23,260 bases of DNA. Source: a virus. The stretch is taken from IMG/VR virus record IMGVR_UViG_3300018082_000029, positions 1-23,260 of that record; one strand, written 5' to 3'. Shown here one piece after another: positions 1 through 6,507 of the stretch. The position numbers and the translations under genes are program-made. The notes under the pieces were generated by a model. It was not told the DNA's origin. It made no database searches and saw nothing but the letters and a program-made list of their open reading frames with translations. Each line of letters opens with the position of its first letter. The stretch's first letter is position 1.

Positions 1-95
1 ATGGATGAGGCCTGGACCTGTGTGAGCGGCTGGACCGAGAATGTGGCGCGAATCCCTGACCGGGCTAGAAGCTGTTTCGCATATTTTGTAATCAT
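1..95 (-). CDS. Partial unknown protein running off the left edge
   Basis: An open frame begins with ATG at 95 and stays open to position 1, giving MITKYAKQLLARSGIRATFS and about ten more residues. I do not recognise it. It is favoured over the plus-strand frame in the same place because all neighbouring genes are on this strand and a well-formed sigma70-type promoter about 50 bases upstream (147-175) points at it. There is no clear Shine-Dalgarno sequence; the leader just before the ATG is A-rich. The protein is basic at its N-terminus and shows no signal peptide in the visible part. Confidence 0.45.
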   Translation of the reverse strand, partial: MITKYAKQLLARSGIRATFSVQPLTQVQASS

Positions 96-146
96 AATTT
101 CTATTTTGTGACTGCTCTACGGGAGAGCCACTATCCGTCATAGACT

Positions 147-175
147 AATATAGAACACTCATTAATCTTTGTCAA
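147..175 (-). promoter_or_regulatory. Sigma70-type promoter, leftward
   Basis: On the minus strand the -35 box TTGACA (170-175) is followed by exactly 17 bp and TATATT (147-152), one mismatch from the -10 consensus. The -35 box lies inside the last codons of the membrane-protein gene 162-326. It would start a transcript near position 140 for the gene that leaves the window at the left edge. Confidence 0.7.
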
Positions 176-326
176 ACCAGCGAAGCACTACCGCGAACAC
201 CGCCCACATAAGAACCGCCGGAATAAGGAGCGGAATCAAGGCGAGCGCCGCGAGTGCCGCAAGGGTTCCGGGGCTGATGAAGCTGTCCCATACGCTTTTA
301 TCGGTGATTCGTTTTGGCTGTCTCAA
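162..326 (-). CDS. Small single-pass membrane protein, TTG start
   Basis: A 54-residue protein. It begins with TTG at 326, overlapping the TGA stop of the upstream 62-residue gene, with an AAAAAGG Shine-Dalgarno-like string about 7 bases before it. Residues 1-18 are polar and basic. Residues about 21-48 are almost entirely Leu/Ala/Ile/Pro/Val/Trp, a clear transmembrane helix, and the end is a short charged tail (RWFDKD). The layout would fit a phage holin-like or small inner-membrane protein, but no family is recognised and nothing lysis-related is adjacent, so the role is unassigned. The stop codon overlaps the -35 box of the next promoter. Confidence 0.55.
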   Translation of the reverse strand: MRQPKRITDKSVWDSFISPGTLAALAALALIPLLIPAVLMWAVFAVVLRWFDKD

Positions 327-511
327 CCCATTACCTTTTTACGAAGCTTGCCTCGCGCAGGCGCCCCGGAAGGTTTCCACCCACGCTCTACCGCTCGAAG
401 GAGATTTAATTGGCGCTTGGCTTTCGCCGGAGTAGTTCTTTTTGCGTGAACGCCGCCCGGCCCGGATACGCGGACTTTTCCGCCGCTAACTTTAGAAATT
501 TTGTAAGGCAT
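323..511 (-). CDS. Small basic phage protein
   Basis: A 62-residue Lys/Arg-rich protein starting MPYKISKVSGGKVRV. The pattern MPY-x-I-x-KV-x-GGK-x-V followed by a basic K-A-K-x-Q-x-x-L-L-x-A-V segment is a recurrent small unnamed protein of phages and large viruses, in my recollection of such sequences. No catalytic motif is visible; the charge suggests nucleic-acid binding, which is inference. It follows the helicase stop by five bases and overlaps the start of the membrane protein downstream, so it is probably co-translated with it. The spacer before its ATG lacks a Shine-Dalgarno sequence. Confidence 0.7.
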   Translation of the reverse strand: MPYKISKVSGGKVRVSGPGGVHAKRTTPAKAKRQLNLLRAVERGWKPSGAPARGKLRKKVMG

Positions 512-516
512 GATAT

Positions 517-2052
517 TTATTTAATGTAGGTTTTTTCCTCAGCGGGCAATCGTAAATTTTCCGGCATAAGGTCCGCGTCATTGAGCGCGTCAAGATTAAA
601 AAGCTTTGCGTCTAACGCTCTTTTAATCTTTTCTTCCAGGGTTCTAGCGGCAAGCACGACCCTGTAGAATGCCGGACTTTTGGCGCCGTCGCGATGCAGC
701 CGACCGCACACTTGTTTAAAATCGACCGCCGAAAAATTAGGACAAACCAAGCCGACTCGTGGAAATTCTCCCCTAACGTCGTGCAAACTGACGGCTTGTC
801 CTCCCGCAGCGATTTGAACCACGATAACCCTCGCGGTGTCGGTCTGGAAAGCTGCAATTGACTCAGCGCGCTCTTTGAAAGACTGTCTTCCATCAATCCT
901 AGCTGTGATGTTTAAACGCTTTATTAGCTCGTCGAGAGTTTGAGTGAAGTTGACGAAAATTGCAACTGCGTTTCCTTTAGCCAAGTAATCAGAAACGAGT
1001 TCACACATAACGGGCACTTTGAAAAGCTCAATTTTCTGCCGGGCGCGAATCTGAAGCGTAAGTGGGTGTTCCGACGCCAAGTCCTGAAGCTGTTTTTCTT
1101 CTAACGCCGCGAGTGGCTCTCTCATCTCTGCATAGAGCTTGTCAATTTTCTCTGCATCCGTCACGTCATAGAGTTCCGCCGTTATCTGGCGCTCGGGAAA
1201 ATTTGGTATATCTTTAACCCGGACTCGGACGCCGCGAGACGGGATAATGCTGTCGTGAATGCCCGCCATGATTTTGCGCTGTTCTTCCCGGCCAACCGTC
1301 CAGCGGAGGCCCGGAATGGGCGGAATTTTTCCACAGCCCTTCGACCGCACCCAGGACCAAAAAGTTTTCTTCACTCCCCAGTCTTGCCAATTGGCCGCTT
1401 CAATGTTCCGCTCCTCGCCGCCATGAAGACCAAGCACGAAGCCAAGTGCTTTCATCTGGAGCGGACTGCAAGCCGCCGTCGCTGATAGCCCCAGCACTAG
1501 CTTCCTATCCCGCCGCGCCGCGTAAAGTATTCTGCTGTCGAGACTGTCGAGGGCACCACACCGGTGGACCTCGTCAAAGATGACGAACTTAACGTTGCTG
1601 TGGAAAATGAAATCCCCCAATACCTGCGGTCTTTTTTTTGTAACGAGACAATGTAAACCGATTGGATGGCAATAACATGGCGTGAGATTTTCAAGTTCCA
1701 CTTCGCGCTGACAACATTGACAAACATAGTAATCGTCTCGCCGGGTGACTCCCTCAGAAGCTTTTTCCCAAGCTCCAAACGGAGACCGGCCAGTTCGAAT
1801 TTTTTCATAATTTATCCAGCTAAATGACTCTTTAAAGTGTTTCGATGCCTGCTCCCAAGCATAGAGCCCGATTTTCGGTGCAACTATTAGAGTCGGGAGA
1901 TTCAACGCTGTGGCGACGGCAGCAGCTACGAAACTTTTTCCCGTGCCCGTGTCTGATAGGTCCGCGCAGTTAATGCCCTGTTGTAGTAAGCCGAGCAAAT
2001 GCCCGAATGACTCAACCTGATGCGGTCTGAGTTTACTTGTCAAGGAGCCCAT
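517..2052 (-). CDS. SF2 DEAD/DEAH-like helicase with Cys-rich insert
   Basis: A 511-residue superfamily 2 ATPase/helicase. It has a Q-like N-terminal motif (LRPHQ, 8-12), Walker A SDTGTGKS (33-40), motif Ia IVAPK (56-60), Walker B/motif II FDEVH (159-163), motif III LSAT (189-192) and motif VI QVCGRLHRDG (447-456). This is the usual architecture of phage SNF2/RAD3-like helicases acting in replication or recombination in the cytoplasm. Between motifs Ia and II there is an insert with Cys at 111, 113, 114, 126, 128 and 135 plus His129/134, which looks like a zinc-binding knuckle. It overlaps the end of the 99-residue gene upstream by 20 bases, so translation is probably coupled. The precise substrate cannot be told from sequence. 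Confidence 0.93.
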   Translation of the reverse strand: MGSLTSKLRPHQVESFGHLLGLLQQGINCADLSDTGTGKSFVAAAVATALNLPTLIVAPKIGLYAWEQASKHFKESFSWINYEKIRTGRSPFGAWEKASEGVTRRDDYYVCQCCQREVELENLTPCYCHPIGLHCLVTKKRPQVLGDFIFHSNVKFVIFDEVHRCGALDSLDSRILYAARRDRKLVLGLSATAACSPLQMKALGFVLGLHGGEERNIEAANWQDWGVKKTFWSWVRSKGCGKIPPIPGLRWTVGREEQRKIMAGIHDSIIPSRGVRVRVKDIPNFPERQITAELYDVTDAEKIDKLYAEMREPLAALEEKQLQDLASEHPLTLQIRARQKIELFKVPVMCELVSDYLAKGNAVAIFVNFTQTLDELIKRLNITARIDGRQSFKERAESIAAFQTDTARVIVVQIAAGGQAVSLHDVRGEFPRVGLVCPNFSAVDFKQVCGRLHRDGAKSPAFYRVVLAARTLEEKIKRALDAKLFNLDALNDADLMPENLRLPAEEKTYIK

Positions 2053-2332
2053 AAGCTATGAACCAACTACGGAAAACTTTTGAACGCGTTACTGCGTCAC
2101 CTTCGCCGATTTCTACGATTACCCATTCGTCAGTTAGGTCAGCTTCTAGCAGCTTTGCGGCAGCCTGTTGTGTTTCCACATGTATAGCGCCAAAATCCCA
2201 ATCCCAGTCGACTAGGATTTTGTCGGTTCGCCCTTTCGCCGTTGTAAACCGAACCTCCCATGAAGATTTCGGGCCTGAAAGGTCTTTGTGCCCAACTCCA
2301 TACACTTTCCCATAGCTTGATAATTCGCTCAT
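2033..2332 (-). CDS. Hypothetical protein upstream of helicase
   Basis: A 99-residue acidic protein rich in aromatic residues (VDWDWDFGAIHVE). No signal peptide, membrane segment or recognised motif is present. The ATG at 2332 overlaps the TGA of the HD-domain gene in an ATGA, and its own stop lies 20 bases inside the helicase gene, so it sits in an unbroken translational chain HD protein - this protein - helicase. A role accessory to the helicase is possible from position only. Confidence 0.75.
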   Translation of the reverse strand: MSELSSYGKVYGVGHKDLSGPKSSWEVRFTTAKGRTDKILVDWDWDFGAIHVETQQAAAKLLEADLTDEWVIVEIGEGDAVTRSKVFRSWFIAYGLLDK

Positions 2333-2910
2333 AACTTTGCGTTTTGTATTCGTAACCGCGTTTTTTCCCGATACCAGTTAAACCACAGCCGCGATTGAAC
2401 CTTTCGCGGTTGTCTTTCAAAATACTCTCGAAATTCATCAGACCAAACCTTTGAAGCAAGCGCAACCTGGATATATTCCCAGATTTCGCCGCTTGCTTTC
2501 GCACGCAGTAAATAGAGCCATCTGGCTTCGTAGAGGACCGATGCTTTGTCGGCGTAATAAAGCGGGCTCGGAGCTAGTCCAATTTGCGCAGCATAGGAGC
2601 TAGAGTGACAGGCCGCGAAGGTGTAGGCATCCCGCGCGATAAAAAAAGCCTGTAGATTACTACGAACATACCGTTCGATTCTGTAGATAAGCCAAGAAGC
2701 AATCCGAGCGCCCGCCTCTGGATGAAGTTTTCCTTCTGGCCCATCTAAATTTTTGCATCCCCAGTAGCCGATATCGTGAGCCGCGATGCAGACCCACTGG
2801 TTGAAGGTCGGCCATTTTACGAAGAGTGCGCGCCACGCTCTTCCGACATAAATCGGATGAAGCCAGAAGGCGTGAACCCCCCAGAGCAAACTTTTCGTTC
2901 CTACCCTCAT
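2329..2910 (-). CDS. HD-domain phage protein (putative phosphohydrolase)
   Basis: A 193-residue protein starting MRVGTKSLLWGVHAFWLHP. The in-frame sequence upstream is open, but the ATG at 2910 is chosen because it makes an ATGA overlap with the 30-residue peptide gene and because the family normally begins with this WGVH-x4-LHP block. Motifs are AAHDIGYWGC (43-52, the HD pair at 45-46), DGPEG (56-60), HP (63-64), a later His at 102 (ACHSSSYA) and ADK (120-122), followed by a WLYLLRAKASGEIWEYI block. This is the recurrent phage HD-domain family with the HSR-Y-A / ADK / WLY-GE signature. The metal-dependent phosphohydrolase role is inferred from the HD motif; the natural substrate is not known to me. 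It lies in a nucleotide-metabolism neighbourhood. Confidence 0.85.
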   Translation of the reverse strand: MRVGTKSLLWGVHAFWLHPIYVGRAWRALFVKWPTFNQWVCIAAHDIGYWGCKNLDGPEGKLHPEAGARIASWLIYRIERYVRSNLQAFFIARDAYTFAACHSSSYAAQIGLAPSPLYYADKASVLYEARWLYLLRAKASGEIWEYIQVALASKVWSDEFREYFERQPRKVQSRLWFNWYREKTRLRIQNAKL

Positions 2911-2999
2911 GGCTGAAAATACCAGTAGGCAATGACTAGGATGCAGGCAGCGCTTGCGAGAATCGCCGCGAGGGTTAGGAGTGCGTCGAAGGGGTTCAT
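2907..2999 (-). CDS. 30-residue membrane peptide
   Basis: An ATGA-linked mini-gene. Its ATG (2999) overlaps the stop of the HNH-AP2 gene and its stop TGA (2907-2909) overlaps the ATG of the HD gene. The product is MNPFDALLTLAAILASAACI followed by LVIAYWYFQP, essentially one transmembrane helix. Overlap at both ends is strong evidence that it is translated. It may anchor or regulate a neighbour, or simply couple translation; no family is recognised. Confidence 0.65.
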   Translation of the reverse strand: MNPFDALLTLAAILASAACILVIAYWYFQP

Positions 3000-3493
3000 A
3001 CTTGATTGAGTTGCTCGAACTCGCCAAAATATTTCTTGGCGGCTTCATTGTAAGCGCGGGCTGCGTCCTCTTCGTTTTCAAAAGTTCCCAATAAATAGTC
3101 TTCCCCTTGGGTTCGTAAACGCGCCAGCCATCGCCCGCTTGGGCGACGGTGGACGCCTTTAAACGTAGAAGAACACACGCGGACGGTCTTACGTTTACTT
3201 TGCCGATTCTGAAGCGTCGAACAACTACGCAGATTGCTTCGGAGATTGTCTAACTTGTCGTGGTTTTTGTGGTCTATCTCGGTGCCGTTTCGAGACGAGC
3301 CTTTAGTCGGCAATTCCAAAACACAATGCGCTAGCGAGGCGTTAGAATTATTTTTTGCGTGCCGACGAACATACCCGCCCGCACCACAATACCATTTGGA
3401 GTTCCAAATCTCTTCACGACAATCCGAATCGACTTGGGCATACTTACCCTGAGAAAGCGGAAGAAAAATTACATGTGGAATCACGTCACTCAT
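2996..3493 (-). CDS. HNH-AP2 homing-type endonuclease
   Basis: A 165-residue protein with an HNH nuclease core (EIDHKNHDKLDNLRSNLR, about 72-89, catalytic His75 with following Asn residues) and a C-terminal AP2 DNA-binding domain (about 109-163: STFKGVHRR, RWLARL, LLGTF, EDAARAYNEAA). HNH plus AP2 is the standard architecture of phage free-standing or intron-type homing endonucleases. A GAGG string lies about six bases before the ATG, and the ATG follows the stop of the broken dNMP kinase fragment directly. Its position immediately downstream of a duplicated gene end suggests that it arrived with flanking DNA. The stop overlaps the next small gene (ATGA). Confidence 0.92.
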   Translation of the reverse strand: MSDVIPHVIFLPLSQGKYAQVDSDCREEIWNSKWYCGAGGYVRRHAKNNSNASLAHCVLELPTKGSSRNGTEIDHKNHDKLDNLRSNLRSCSTLQNRQSKRKTVRVCSSTFKGVHRRPSGRWLARLRTQGEDYLLGTFENEEDAARAYNEAAKKYFGEFEQLNQV

Positions 3494-3709
3494 CTATGCC
3501 TCAATTTTCGCTATCTGCGCTTCTAGCTCCCCGATTGACAGAAGCCGAGAAGAAGGCGCGCGGACGGTGTCATTCCAGACACACCGGAGTTTAGGACCAC
3601 CCGGCTGCGTTGAAATATGTCGGGTAACGCTCATGTCAAATTTTTTGGCGAATTGTTCTGAGGCGTCATTTAACACTGGCGCATCCACGGCAATCTTGTC
3701 TTTCGCCAG
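3494..3709 (-). pseudogene. Duplicated 3' end of a dNMP kinase gene
   Basis: Translation of 3709-3494 gives LAKDKIAVDAPVLNDASEQF and about 50 more residues, which align without gaps to residues 290-360 of the full-length kinase-like gene 3989-5074; I count 48 identical residues of 71. The nucleotide sequences have clearly diverged, mainly at third positions, so this is not a recent tandem duplication but a related copy, perhaps from another phage. No P-loop or start codon of its own is present. Upstream it runs in frame into the end of the lipoprotein gene and could be read from an ATG at 3829, but that extension matches nothing. It ends with TAG directly before the HNH-AP2 ATG. Confidence 0.85.
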
Positions 3710-3759
3710 GCATTCGCTGCCCGGAACGGACCGGCTACGTAAATCACGGGAATGTTCAT
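3670..3759 (-). pseudogene. Truncated 5' stub of a DUF4406-like gene
   Basis: An ATG overlapping the lipoprotein stop (ATGA, 3756-3759) opens a 29-codon frame reading MNIPVIYVAGPFRAANAW, then RKTRLPWMRQC and a stop. IYVAGPFRA-x-NAW is the highly characteristic N-terminus of DUF4406 (nucleoside 2-deoxyribosyltransferase-like) phage proteins, which normally continue with an E-x-x-x-NI-x-x-AE helix for about 100-130 residues. Here homology ends at the Trp codon. The DNA then continues, in another frame, as the dNMP kinase 3' end (from about 3709). The product is surely non-functional. The retained start overlap shows that the gene was once part of this chain. Confidence 0.7.
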
Positions 3760-3992
3760 CGGGGTGGCAGAATAGAGAGTCCACCGCCGCTGTTAATACT
3801 GCGGATGACGATATATTCACTGCCGTCAACCATCACAGAATAGACCCCTATCTCGTCAAATATACCGTGACCGTGGAGTTTTTTGACTTGGCAGCGCTTG
3901 CCCGGCTCGGCGTCCGTAACCGGCTCGCTCGGTTTGACCTTTACACAGCCAACCAACACAGCCGCTAAGAGTATGAGCAGAGCTATTTTCAT
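3756..3992 (-). CDS. Small lipoprotein
   Basis: A 78-residue protein with a bacterial lipoprotein signal: MKIALLILLAAVLVGC, lipobox LVGC with Cys16 as the lipidation site. The mature part is about 62 residues, compact and basic/mixed. The ATG at 3992 overlaps the kinase stop (ATGA) and has a good Shine-Dalgarno sequence (GGAGG, four bases before the ATG); the longer frame upstream lies inside the kinase gene and is rejected. It is expected to be exported and anchored in the host envelope. Phage lipoproteins are sometimes superinfection-exclusion factors or outer spanins, but this one is not Pro-rich like an o-spanin and I cannot assign it. Confidence 0.85.
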   Translation of the reverse strand: MKIALLILLAAVLVGCVKVKPSEPVTDAEPGKRCQVKKLHGHGIFDEIGVYSVMVDGSEYIVIRSINSGGGLSILPPR

Positions 3993-5074
3993 TTCGCCTC
4001 CAAGGTAGAAATTTCGTGAAGTAGGTCCGGGACCGTAAGCAGACGCGGCGACGGCGACCGGGCCGTGTCGTTCCACACGCACCGCAAGCGCGAGCCGCCC
4101 GGCTGTCGGGAAATATGCTGAGTCACGCTGGCGTCCATCTTCTTGGCAAGCTGCTCGGACGTGTCGTTCAGCACCGGCGCGTCAACAGTCAGCTTGTCCT
4201 TGGCCAAGCGCTGTGACCACGTTGACGCAGAACAGACAACGTGAAAATGGGCGAATCCTTCAGCGACGAGCCGTTTTAGCTCGTTCTCAAATCTCACATT
4301 CGTTACGGCGACACGCGCAGAAGGATTTTCAGCGACAAAAACATTCAAGCGAGACAGGCACGCATCCAGCCAAATATCTTTGTTGAACCCGTAGTCGTTC
4401 CAATTTACGTAATCGGGAAGCTTGCCCTCTGCGGCTGCCGCGCGAATCCACCACACAAAGCTTGCGCGCTCCGGCGAAAGCGGATAGGCCGCTGAAATTT
4501 CGCCCCTACCCCACTGGCCGACTCTCTGCAAAAACTCCCGTGCGCCGGGAACGTCGCGTTGCCGAGTTCCAAAGGCGTATTCGAGCAACCCGTAGAGAGG
4601 CTCTGCGAAACCAAAAATTTTAGCGCCGACCGCCTTTGCAACGTGGTCTTTGCCAACATGAGTTCTGCCCGTAAGACAGAGCTTGGCGCCCCGCGTTGCT
4701 GGCCCAAAACAGGGGTCGATGTCGATTGCGACAGCCGAACCCGCCGATACTCCATTACAGCCGCTCTCGGAAGAGGGACCTGCCGGACCGACCGGACTAA
4801 GAAGATTAGTAAACGGCGTGCCGGGCAATGAATTCACAGCTTGAAGGGTCCGCGCCTCCGCCTTTGCCTGTTCCACTAATGCAGCTTGATTTGATTGTGC
4901 TCTGGCTGCGTCAATCTCAGCAATTGGATTTTCGCCCTTGGGCACATCGGCGCCCGTGATTGCTGAATTGTTCATATCGCGTAGAAGGGTTTTCAACGCG
5001 CGGGCATCGTCGCCGCTAGGCTTGAAGCCAGCGGGCAGTTTATCGTTTTCAAGACCGAGTTCGTTTCTACTCAT
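3989..5074 (-). CDS. Deoxynucleoside monophosphate kinase-like protein with N-terminal extension
   Basis: A 361-residue protein. The P-loop LTGRTHVGKDHVAKAV lies at 134-149 and is followed by GFAEPLY (155-161), VGQWGR (185-190) and AVTNVRFENELKRL (256-269). This order (P-loop with GKD, F-A-x-PL, V-T-x-VRF-x-NE) is that of T4 gp1-type dNMP kinases, which phosphorylate dNMPs to dNDPs for phage DNA synthesis. Residues 1-125 are an unusual hydrophilic, Ala/Gln-rich extension with a Ser/Gly/Pro linker, not part of the kinase fold. The C-terminal ~70 residues are duplicated downstream at 3494-3709. The ATG overlaps the upstream stop (ATGA). Assignment as a kinase is strong at family level; substrate range is unknown. 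Confidence 0.85.
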   Translation of the reverse strand: MSRNELGLENDKLPAGFKPSGDDARALKTLLRDMNNSAITGADVPKGENPIAEIDAARAQSNQAALVEQAKAEARTLQAVNSLPGTPFTNLLSPVGPAGPSSESGCNGVSAGSAVAIDIDPCFGPATRGAKLCLTGRTHVGKDHVAKAVGAKIFGFAEPLYGLLEYAFGTRQRDVPGAREFLQRVGQWGRGEISAAYPLSPERASFVWWIRAAAAEGKLPDYVNWNDYGFNKDIWLDACLSRLNVFVAENPSARVAVTNVRFENELKRLVAEGFAHFHVVCSASTWSQRLAKDKLTVDAPVLNDTSEQLAKKMDASVTQHISRQPGGSRLRCVWNDTARSPSPRLLTVPDLLHEISTLEAK

Positions 5075-5502
5075 GTGATTTGTTGTGTTTGTTTTGTGCT
5101 TAGCACTTTTTCTATCAGCTTATACTGATTGAAATAATAATTTTCTTGGCAACCGCGTTCAGCAAGTGCGCAAGTCGCCGCCCTTTCGCGCCGCCGTGCC
5201 GCCCTTTGATGCGTATTTGCTGCACGGTCTAACTTGCGCTGAAGCTGTCGAATTGTCAAACCGACAAGGGCTTTTTCCGCCTCAGAGCCGCGAACCACGA
5301 CTTCCGCTTCTACGAGGACGGCCATCGCGCGCCAGTGCTTAACCTTTCTGTCTAGCACGGCTTTAAAGCTGGGTCGAACTTCCGACTGGAGCCGGTTAGA
5401 AATTTTTTCAAGCTCGCGCAGGGCCTGCTTGCGCCGTCGAAGTAGCGACTTCCAGGAAAGGGAACGCAAGCTAACTTCAAATTTATCGTATTGGTTTTTC
5501 AT
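5071..5502 (-). CDS. Basic helical hypothetical protein
   Basis: A 143-residue Arg/Lys/Ala/Leu/Glu-rich protein, predicted mostly helical with coiled-coil-like heptads (about residues 20-130, e.g. RRRKQALRELEKISNRLQSE). No catalytic motif is visible. It overlaps the 95-residue gene upstream by 20 bases and its stop overlaps the kinase ATG, so it is part of the same translational chain. A DNA-binding or scaffolding role is possible from charge only. Confidence 0.75.
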   Translation of the reverse strand: MKNQYDKFEVSLRSLSWKSLLRRRKQALRELEKISNRLQSEVRPSFKAVLDRKVKHWRAMAVLVEAEVVVRGSEAEKALVGLTIRQLQRKLDRAANTHQRAARRRERAATCALAERGCQENYYFNQYKLIEKVLSTKQTQQIT

Positions 5503-5770
5503 ATGGGGTTAATGAAATGACGAAGGGTTCAAAGTCAGCGCGGACAATACGACGCATAAAATACGGGCCGTATGCGTTGAAAAGTTTATCTCCGTCGCTC
5601 CAAGAAAACCAAAACAGTTTTCCGTCGATGGTAATGCTCGACCCACGAGCTTGGACGTTACCGGTCTCGAACTGCCGCTTGGCCGCTGTCGCCGCGAGAC
5701 AATTTTTGTTACTGCCGTATCCGGCGCACGTTCGTGCGGCGATTTTTGTTATTTTCAATTTCAGTTTCAT
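5483..5770 (-). CDS. Hypothetical protein
   Basis: A 95-residue basic protein (MKLKLKITKIAARTCAGYGS...) with an aromatic central part (GKLFWFSWSDGDKLFNAYGP). No signal peptide, zinc site or known motif is evident. The ATG is preceded by an A-rich leader with AAACCAAAAA repeats, the same leader style as several other genes in this cluster, and there is no Shine-Dalgarno sequence. It overlaps the next gene by 20 bases. Confidence 0.75.
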   Translation of the reverse strand: MKLKLKITKIAARTCAGYGSNKNCLAATAAKRQFETGNVQARGSSITIDGKLFWFSWSDGDKLFNAYGPYFMRRIVRADFEPFVISLTPYEKPIR

Positions 5771-5822
5771 TTTTGGTTTTTGGTTTCCGAGTCGACCAAC
5801 CGTCGAGTTCGTTTTTATTCAT
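5709..5822 (-). CDS. Possible 37-residue leader peptide
   Basis: The ATG at 5822 makes an ATGA overlap with the stop of the phosphoribosyltransferase gene, the junction used repeatedly in this cluster, and opens a 37-codon frame (MNKNELDGWSTRKPKTKNET...). It runs past, in another frame, the ATG of the 95-residue gene at 5770. It is very hydrophilic. It may be a real mini-protein or only a translation-coupling device that carries ribosomes over the A-rich leader. Confidence 0.3.
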   Translation of the reverse strand: MNKNELDGWSTRKPKTKNETEIENNKNRRTNVRRIRQ

Positions 5823-6331
5823 CGAGGTATTCGTGATTCTAAATAATAAGTAAACTGTTCAGGGGTAAACTCAGGAAGGTCCGTGCCTGTAAGAAAAACA
5901 CTCTCGTTATAGAGAAAAGCGCCTAGGCACTTCGACCGATTATTCGTGTGAATGCAAACTTCAGCTTGAATTCGTCTGATTGTTTGGCCTGTAAAAATGA
6001 AGTCATCCACAATGACGTAGTTAATACGGTCAACCCCGTCGATACTCAAAACTCCTTCCGTAATGAAACTAGAGTGTCTTGACTCTTTTTCCTTGCGAAC
6101 AATAATCAGTCTCTTGTGAAGCCGGATAGCCAGCGCGGTGCCGAGTATTAACCCGGAGATACCCGAAACGGCGATAGCCTGGAATTCCAGGTTAGGCACG
6201 GAGTGAATTTTTTCTTCTGTTCTTGAGACCACTTTTTGTAGACTGTCTGGACTCCTTAACACATCATAAAGCCACGCACTACACGCAAAAACCGCGTGCC
6301 CTTCGTAAATTATGTTCGCTGTCTCGCTCAT
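5819..6331 (-). CDS. Phosphoribosyltransferase-like protein
   Basis: A 170-residue protein of the type I PRTase fold. The hallmark PRPP-binding loop is YVIVDDFIFTGQT at 105-117 (two acidic residues then T-G-x-T), preceded by AIAVSGISGLILGTALA (52-68) and RLIIVRKEKESRHS (74-87), which match the PPi loop and flexible loop positions of orotate/adenine PRTases. Length is normal for the fold. Such phage enzymes are thought to take part in nucleobase salvage, and the neighbourhood (dNMP kinase, DUF4406 stub, HD protein) agrees; the base used is unknown. The ATG overlaps the stop of the 59-residue gene (ATGA). Confidence 0.85.
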   Translation of the reverse strand: MSETANIIYEGHAVFACSAWLYDVLRSPDSLQKVVSRTEEKIHSVPNLEFQAIAVSGISGLILGTALAIRLHKRLIIVRKEKESRHSSFITEGVLSIDGVDRINYVIVDDFIFTGQTIRRIQAEVCIHTNNRSKCLGAFLYNESVFLTGTDLPEFTPEQFTYYLESRIPR

Positions 6332-6507
6332 ACCACGGCGGCAATCAGTCCTGTAGCCTGTTGTTCAGAAAAGTCCGGATTAGCGGCCTGAAGTTGCGGG
6401 ATAAAATAGTTTACCAGCCACTTGGCAAACGCCTGCGCCGGCCCATTGTAAACTTGACGAGAGCGACGAAGTTCTTCGATAATGAGATTCAGATGGTTTT
6501 TGTTCAT
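6328..6507 (-). CDS. Small helical phage protein
   Basis: A 59-residue protein, MNKNHLNLIIEELRRSRQVY... An in-frame upstream ATG exists, but it would run the protein through the repeated leader; the ATG at 6507 is chosen because this leader (6508-6562) matches the leader of the 75-residue gene base for base in spacing. The pattern A-x-x-F-A-x-WLVNYF-x-PQLQAANP-x-F resembles common small phage proteins of unknown function. The stop overlaps the PRTase ATG. Confidence 0.75.
   Translation of the reverse strand: MNKNHLNLIIEELRRSRQVYNGPAQAFAKWLVNYFIPQLQAANPDFSEQQATGLIAAVV

Noticed and set aside
1-111. Plus-strand frame MDEAWTCVSGWTENVARIPD... open from the first base to a TGA at 109-111
   Set aside because: Neighbouring genes are on the minus strand, a good minus-strand promoter points into this interval, and the translation is not protein-like at its end. 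It remains a possible gene tail if the window edge cuts a rightward gene.
2911-3081. N-terminal extension of the HD protein to an ATG at 3081
   Set aside because: It would overlap the HNH-AP2 and membrane-peptide genes in another frame. The extension is low-complexity and absent from the family pattern, and an ATGA start exists at 2910.
3710-3829. In-frame extension of the kinase fragment to an ATG at 3829
   Set aside because: This part lies inside the lipoprotein gene and the DUF4406 stub and shows no similarity to the kinase.
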